From Paragonimus skrjabini miyazakii (Eukaryota > Platyhelminthes > Trematoda > Plagiorchiida > Troglotrematidae): a stretch of 64,000 bases of DNA. Positions 58,085 through 64,000 of the stretch are shown here, one piece after another (positions within the stretch are counted from its first letter, which is position 1; every line of letters begins with the position of its first letter). The stretch lies in NCBI GenBank assembly GCA_014338405.1, contig JTDE01000989.1, forward strand, positions 145,275 to 209,274, read 5' to 3'. A program made the position numbers and the translations under genes. The notes beneath the pieces are model-generated. The model saw only the letters and a program-made list of their open reading frames with translations. It was not told where the DNA came from and ran no database searches.

Positions 58085-61000
58085 CTGCACAAACACGTAC
58101 AAAACAACGGTGAAGACGACATACAAGAGAAGGGCATTAATGAACCTAAAAAGGCTTGTTGGTTGGGATTTAGGTGAAGTCTAACAGCTTGTGTTCAAGG
58201 TTAGGCGTAACAGGAGGGAATAATGGTTGGTCCGCCGTCACATGCAACAGCTGGGATTAACAATCCCAAATGGAGGCTGAAAGCCGTATGCACACGAAGT
58301 GACGAAGGCAGTTTAGAGATACACAGTCAATGCTGTTAACATTGATGACGAGGTGAGACCATGAATGAGAAAAGTTGATTACAGAGATGTACGTTTGAAA
58401 CAGACTTCATTTGACGCCGCTACGCCAAATATCAAGGTCGCCAATTTCAGGAAACGTGATAAGCGGCAAAGTTTAACAGCGACCCATGACAAGTTACAAG
58501 TTGTAAATATGTTGTACGCAAAAGCAATCAAAACAGAGGTCTTATTATCATACAAAAAGTGATTTAACTTATGTGGATACAGTTTCGAAAATGGTAGTTG
58601 ACGGAAGTAAACGAAAAAGCCGTAGTATACTAAGGTGATTATTTATGCATAGCTGTGATCGAAAAACATTAAGACATTAAGTAAATGGTTCGTACTGCAT
58701 AACTGCGCGGTACATCCTAATTTAACTACTAGTGTCAGAGTTGGCACCAAATCAATGCCATTATATATAAGTATACTTTGTGTCGCGATTCATTAACGCG
58801 AGTGCTCATAGTCTAGAACCACTGACTATTCATTCAGCAAGTTGCGATACCGGAACTTAATTAGACAGAGTTAAAATCTTGTTTTCAACTCCAAGAGACC
58901 TCAGGAAAGATCAAAAGTCTGCATTTTTCCACTACTGCTGCTGTCAAAGGTGCGTATTTGTTGAGCAGAGTTGACGTTTCCCAACTAATCACACACTCAA
59001 CTACCTGATAATACCAAATGTTCCTCATGGAAGTATGCCCAACCAGTTAAATTTAAAATGGTTAAGCGACCTAAATTATGTATACTCCGGCGCGGATAAG
59101 GACAAAATAGCAATGGTTTCATTTTATAATTGCAAACTCAAACTTATCACTGCAACTTCCCAGACAGCATGCAAATTCAGTCTCAAGTTAAGCTTACTGC
59201 CCGAAAGTAAGTTACCCGAACAACAACGTAGATTGTTGTTTTTGAAAAATACATTAAGTGAACAACACCAGGATGTTAACGATGTTACGAAGGAGGACGG
59301 AATTGTTCTCCTAAACTCCCGTACTATTCCGCTTGAGTGGAGTCCTACGTACGTTAAATGTTTTACGAAATCAAACCGTCGTCTACTCCCCGGTGAGAAG
59401 TAAAACCTGTAGCTCGTAAACTCGGTTACTGTAATTTGTGGATAAAAACAAGTGAACTCAATATGTCGCTTCTAGAACGTAAAGTGTGATGATTGAGAAC
59501 AGAAGGGTCACATAAGTTTCATTTGCAAACGACCAGTAGCCTACCAGGTCCAGGAAAGTGCTGTGGCTCGAAGCTCAATTGTATAGTTTAGCATTTAGCA
59601 CCAGTGCCACTCTCATTGCTGACCATATATAGCTACAACTTTTGGTTAATGATGAGTTCATTTTGACAAGTGCAATGTAGAATCGGCAACTCTATTATCT
59701 GGTTTTAGACGATTACCTCCGGAATGTGTCAGTAAACCGGAATGTGTAACAACTTGATAAATTACTAGTCATTCATGATTTATTGTTGGATGTGGCTTCT
59801 CTACGATGAGAAAAGACATTCGAATAAATGTCACTTTACGGTACAATCTGGTTCATTCGTACTTAGTTCAAAGACTACTCGAAGAATGAGATTGAACATC
59901 ATATGGCTTAATTAGGAGGTTAAAAAAACATTCCAGAGTCACGTATGTGTTGTTCAGAGGCGGAATGCGGCACACAAATAGAGCCAGTTCAACTCGAATT
60001 GAAAGGCGATCTGACACTTCTGAAACGACGTATGCTGGCTTGGGAGCTCTGTGACACGGTCAAAAAAGCTCAAGATTTGGCTAAGCAAGACGTGATACTT
60101 CGTGTTGAGGTTTCAACCTGAGCAACATCCATTTTCACTCCTAGCAAACGTGACAAAAAAACCTCAAGCATATGTGATCGCATATGATGAAGCATATGAT
60201 GGCATGACCAGTTGCTCCAGAAAAGAACTCGAGGACAGTCCCTTCTCACGATTTCAATCATTCTCCAGAATTACACCTTGAGGATGCTTATTAACAAATT
60301 TCTCATTATGTTAGTTCTCGTGCATTTACAGTCATCAACACCACTTTGGGACTGTTTCGATATGATTTCCCATCCTTTGGACTTATGTGCCTCTTGCAAT
60401 TTTTCAAACCGTTATGAACTTTATCGTTCAGGATTTGTTGACGTCGAAGTTGATCAACGTGATGTGGTGATTCATAATACTGGTAAATAAAAGTAGAGTG
60501 TACGAGTACCTCCACTGCCTCAGAAATTTTGAGTATAACGATGCCCTTCGCCCAGACTTGTCAAACTCCGTTAAACCAGTTTCACCAGTCGTGGTTATTT
60601 AGTTGATGGAAATGGAGTTAAACCAGAACCATATCGACTAGATCTATCGATATAAACACTGATTTTATGACCAATTTGTATGAACTGCGATCTGTTATGA
60701 GACATCTGCAGTGCTGCTCAAGGTTCATATCTGATTTCGCCAAAACTGCGAGCGATTGCTCCACATTTTGCCTACGGGTGAGTTATCGACACTAATTGGT
60801 AGAACAAGACGTTATTATGGATCTGACCTATCAGCAATTTGAAACGGAGGACACCTAGACATTAAACGGGGATTTCGTGCACTAGATCTAGGCAAGGTAA
60901 AGTTGACTTAATGATAAAACTGTTACACCTGGTATATTTTGAAGGCACATTTTACATCCTTGGTGAATGGACACTGAGAAAAAGAAGTCCCTGGTGCGAA

Positions 61001-62000
61001 CTGCCTATCAATGACCAGTGTCAGACTCGGATATTGCTAGTTTTCGCAAGAGACTAAATTGACCTGAAGTTTGTATATTCACAGTGGAATCCCTGATCAG
61101 CGCCAAGTGAATTTTGGAGAGGAATTTACGATGCCGGCGTTGAAGAAATCATTTAATCGAAAAGATGCACAACTAGCACGGGACACTAATAACTACACTC
61201 AGACTCTGGATACTAATAATTACACTCAGGCTGGCACATATCAGTTATCGTCATTTATTTCTTGCTTTTCAACATCCTCAGTTGAGTGTGCTGGCCGAAT
61301 GCTTTGTCCGGACTTCAGAGAGCGTTGTCAATGCAATCAAACAAACGAATTGACAAAACTATTGATGATGCCCTGCCACAGTAAAGTAATGCTGCTCACA
61401 GCATAACTTGTAAAAGTATAGTTAAACTATTCAAAGGAAGGATTTGACGACCTAGTTTCCGATGTGATTAGTCTGCAGACGTTACTTGCCACCTAAGTAC
61501 TGATTTGCGTCCCTTTACCAAAATTACTTTTGGTAGTATTGGTAGCAGAATGCTTCAGGTCATTCACATTAACGATTACACATAGAACCAAAGACGCGGA
61601 ACAGATATGGATCAATGAGGCTATTGAGGATAACCCAAATGTAAATGAGAACCATAGCAAATCATTGAGGTAGCTGAAAGCAACGCAATCACAGGCGGAG
61701 ATTTCTGTAATGAGAACTGAAACACAAACCACACATTCATATAAACGCTCACATCGAACATTCGCTTGGGTTAGACATGGTGAAGACGGATGCCTTTGGC
61801 GATACTGTTAAAAACGTGTTCGTATATGCACAACCTTGACTTGTACATATTTTAACAGTGAGTGGTTCACAATGTGTGGCGATGCAGCATTTCTTAATCC
61901 AGTTACTAGTATCACAGTTACCATCGAACCAATTCCATTATATAATTATGATAACTAACTGCTCAGTAGGTGGACAAATAGAGAATGGGGAACGACCTAC
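58085..62000 (-). other. Intron, about 3.9 kb
   Basis: No synthetase exon is expected here, because the flanking exons join in phase. It holds a 122-codon plus-strand frame (59035-59403), a 92-codon frame (60212-60490) and a short direct repeat (61186-61233). None has a recognisable domain. Confidence 0.55.
61186..61233. repeat. Short tandem duplication, about 25-bp unit x 2
   Basis: actaataactacactcagac and actaataattacactcaggc follow each other, giving repeated (D)TNNYTQ in the plus frame at 61071-61406. Confidence 0.7.
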
Positions 62001-62170
62001 CAAGTGTCGTGCGCGATAAGCCGGAATCCGATGTCCCCACCAAAGTTGTCTGCTTATACACCAATCTCGATGCTTGCCGGGAGAGAGCCACTCATACCAG
62101 AGGGCATTCTGGTACCGTGGATGCAAGTTGAGCTTACCGGTGCGCACAGCCTGTAATGTTGCAAGACAAA
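62001..62170 (-). CDS. VARS2: Valyl-tRNA synthetase exon: DWCISRQLWWGH block
   Basis: Donor TTG|gtaggt at 62000. The acceptor is less certain: cgtacaag| gives the start used here, and attacag| at about 62148 is an alternative. The peptide LATLQAVRTGKLNLHPRYQN, ALWYEWLSPGKHRDWCISRQ, LWWGHRIPAYRARHL contains the invariant rDWCISRQlWWGH-IPay block. The exon upstream of it lies outside the window or within the sequence hidden behind the Penelope insertion. Confidence 0.92.
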
Positions 62171-62398
62171 CTTGTACGAAGAATGGCCACGAAAGACTAG
62201 GTGCAAGAACATTGAACTGTGTAACATTATTATACATGTTGTCTATAGCTCTCTTGCGATCACAATATGTTGTACAGTACCCAAGATAACACTACCAAAC
62301 AATGTCTTTGGAAATTTAAGTTACAGACAAATGAAAATAAACATAACCGGTGGAGAATGTGAAAACAGTTTTTATGAGAACGGAGAGGGGGAGGATGA

Positions 62399-63310
62399 TT
62401 GAAACAAGATTTGGAGAGAATACCAGTTTTGTCACTTTTACATCACTTTTACAAAATAAATTCAGTCCTCAGTGATCGCTCACGGTTTGTGATGAATGAG
62501 AAAACTGATAACCCAGTAGACTTAGAAAGACGGATTAGCAAAGGGTTACAGTTACTACTTGGAGGTAATTTCATATACACCACCACTTTTAAAAACCTCA
62601 AGCCGTGTGGAAGTCAGATTCCTCAGATGTACGGGTTCCCCAAAGTGCACAAGTCTGGAATTCCGTCAAGACCAATATTGGCTATGTCCAACTCTCCACA
62701 GCACAAACTGGCCAAATGGTTGGCAAAAATACTGAAACCGGTACGAGATTCTATGACAAAGTACTCTCTGAAAGAGAAACTTTCATCTAGCCGCGCTGTA
62801 AGAAAATCTCAACGTCTGACAAACATATGGCTTCACTGGACATAGAATCGTTGTTCACAATCGTGCCGTTGGAAGAAACCATCAGTTTCTTGCTATCCTA
62901 TATAACTTCTAATAAGATCAACATTACAATCCCCGAAAGTGAGTTAGAACGCCTACTTTTGCTGTGTACATCTAACGTAAGCTTTAGCTTTCAAGGCAAG
63001 GCTTATCGTCAGATTGATGGAGTCGCGATGGGCAGCCCGCTTGGTCCAGTTTTGGCCGATATCTTTGTGGCCAAACTGGAAAATCAAATGGCGAGCAAAT
63101 TGGACAGTTTGGTCCTCTATAAAAGGTATGTTAGTCAAAAGTGATGAGATGCAGGCAACAGATTTGCTAGAACACATGAACTGTTTGCGCCCAAACATTC
63201 CTTACAGTTTAGAAAGTGAGACTAATGGCCGATTGCCGTTTCTGGATATCAACATGATTAAGAGAATGGATGGATTCATTCAACAAGCTATATATCGAAA
63301 GAATACGTAG
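62399..63310 (+). pseudogene. Penelope reverse transcriptase, inactivated
   Basis: Frame 1 (62399-62845) has IPQMYGFPKVHKSGIPSRPI, then LAMSNSPQHKLAKWLAKIL, the YG-PK-HK-g-PlRPI block. A frameshift near 62826 leads to MASLDIESLFTIVPLEETIS, the -s-DV-SLFTnIPl-e- block holding the first catalytic Asp. GVAMGSPLGPVLADIFVAKL (about 63020-63080) follows, matching G-aMGsPLgp-lA-lfm--lE. After YKRYV the next codons should be the catalytic DD of YVDD, but the sequence jumps to VKSDEMQ with a frame change at about 63132. The last block, LESETNGRLPFLDINMIK, matches E-E-n--LPFLDv-i. Confidence 0.88.
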
Positions 63311-63354
63311 ACCGGTCAGTACCTACACTTTAACAGCTATGTTCCAGTAGAGGA

Positions 63355-64000
63355 TTGGTACGAACGCTATTTGACCGGGCCAGACGGCTTTGCACTAATG
63401 ACACTCTTGATGATGAACCCTACCAAATAGAACAGACTTTAGTAGACAACGGTTATCCCGGAGGATATATAAGAAAGTTCAACACCAGCAATGTGCAAAA
63501 TAATTCTCAACCCACAGTCGCCAAAAAGACAGTTGTTTTACAACTGCCAGCCAAGGGAGACAATGTGTGTCAAGTAGTTGAACAACGCCTAAGGTCAGCT
63601 GTTGTACGCACGTTCTTTGTCGCGAAACCAGTGACCGTTTACAGAACAGTCTGAGTCCTCACGCCCCCGGTTAAGCAACCAACGTCTCAGTTCGCCAAAT
63701 CAAACGTAATCTATGAATACAAATGTGGATGCGGAGCATCCTATATTGGCAGAACTGAGCGCCAGATTGGAACCAGGGTTACCGAACACTTACCGATATG
63801 GGTTCAACAAACGGTCACACAATCAGGCAACTCGACAGTAAACACCCGGAAGGAGCCAGCGTCATCGATTGCCAAGCATCACTTGATGACGCAACATGTG
63901 ATTAACTCATCAAAGTCACTTCGTGTTCTGTTCTCGACTCGAAACAAACGTTTACTACGATATGCCGAGGCGACTGCGATCAGACACCGTCAACCCATTT
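63355..64000 (+). pseudogene. Penelope linker and GIY-YIG endonuclease (partial)
   Basis: One frame with a single stop (63652-63654). The linker has RTLFDRARRLC, VDNGYP and VVLQLPAKGDNVCQVVEQRL. The endonuclease reads YKCGCGASYIGRTERQIGTR, then VTEHLPIW (63718-63800), and further on SSIAKHHLMTQHVIN, NKRLLRYAEATAIRHRQPI, to the window edge. YIGRTER, R-EH and the AEA--I block are family signatures. Confidence 0.88.

Larger units (their letters stand above)
38528..62170 (-). other. VARS2: Valyl-tRNA synthetase gene, C-terminal half (spliced)
   Basis: Class I aminoacyl-tRNA synthetase that charges tRNA-Val. Eleven exons (62.17 to 38.77 kb) join in phase and cover about 570 residues: the end of the CP1 insertion and start of the second catalytic half, the KMSKS loop, the anticodon-binding helical domain and the C-terminal coiled coil. 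The N-terminal half, including HIGH and most of the editing site, lies beyond the right edge. Introns range from about 0.38 to 6.3 kb and contain other transposons. The paralogue is uncertain: RFYP before LLETG, VLLH before KMSKS, NK|IW and DPDVLDTWFSSAL look more like mitochondrial VARS2 than cytosolic enzymes, as does overall divergence. The spacer between KMSKS and GADALR is shorter than usual. Confidence 0.9.
62399..64000 (+). mobile_element. Penelope-like retroelement (RT plus GIY-YIG), runs off the edge
   Basis: At least 1.6 kb in the upstream intron of the synthetase gene, on the opposite strand. Domain order is RT, linker, GIY-YIG endonuclease, as in Penelope-like elements. It is disabled by two frameshifts in the RT, stops at 63308-63310 and 63652-63654, and loss of the RT catalytic motif. 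The 3' end lies beyond the window. Confidence 0.88.

Overview
The window reads as intron-rich, repeat-laden nuclear DNA of a flatworm, most likely a digenean trematode (inference). The grounds are one spliced gene with kilobase-scale introns, several Penelope-like elements with GIY-YIG endonuclease domains, a degenerate Ty3/gypsy pol, an R2-like non-LTR remnant, and many short inverted-repeat elements in moderately AT-rich DNA. There are no operons, bacterial-type genes or CRISPR arrays, and I see no intact tRNA or rRNA gene.

One host gene is recognisable. On the minus strand, from about 62.2 kb down to 38.5 kb, eleven exons with compatible phases encode the second half of a valyl-tRNA synthetase. 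They run from the conserved DWCISRQLWWGHRIP block through the VLDTWFSS block, KMSKS, the FCNK|IW anticodon-binding start and the LLHPVMPHVTEVVWQ block to the C-terminal coiled coil. A twelfth, terminal exon is proposed with low confidence. The N-terminal half (HIGH motif, most of the editing domain) must lie beyond the right edge. A few residues favour the mitochondrial (VARS2-like) paralogue, but this is tentative.

From 1 to 36 kb I find no host gene I can defend. The order is: an R2-like remnant (0.87-2.0 kb) followed by a dispersed/tandem repeat of about 460 bp (2.1-2.5 and 4.2-4.7 kb); a Penelope fragment flanked by inverted terminal repeats (5.26-5.78 kb); a foldback element (9.9-10.1 kb); a dead Ty3/gypsy pol (11.7-14.6 kb) interrupted by a terminal-inverted-repeat element with a tRNA-like core; microsatellites (16.5 and 16.9 kb); two facing Penelope fragments (18.0-19.0 kb); a GC-rich element present as two inverted copies (28.1-28.6 and 31.3-31.9 kb); a second foldback (29.1-29.3 kb); and an unassigned open frame (29.9-30.2 kb).

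Around and inside the synthetase gene lie further copies of the tRNA-cored element (37.0, 40.9 and 43.9 kb), a 5'-truncated Penelope copy just downstream of the gene (37.3-37.9 kb), and a longer Penelope-like element on the opposite strand that enters at 62.4 kb and runs off the right edge. All transposon coding regions seen carry stops, frameshifts, truncation or lost catalytic residues, so they look like relics. The most distinctive signals are the tRNA-cored inverted-repeat family with 10-12 bp target duplications, and the GC-rich element pair.
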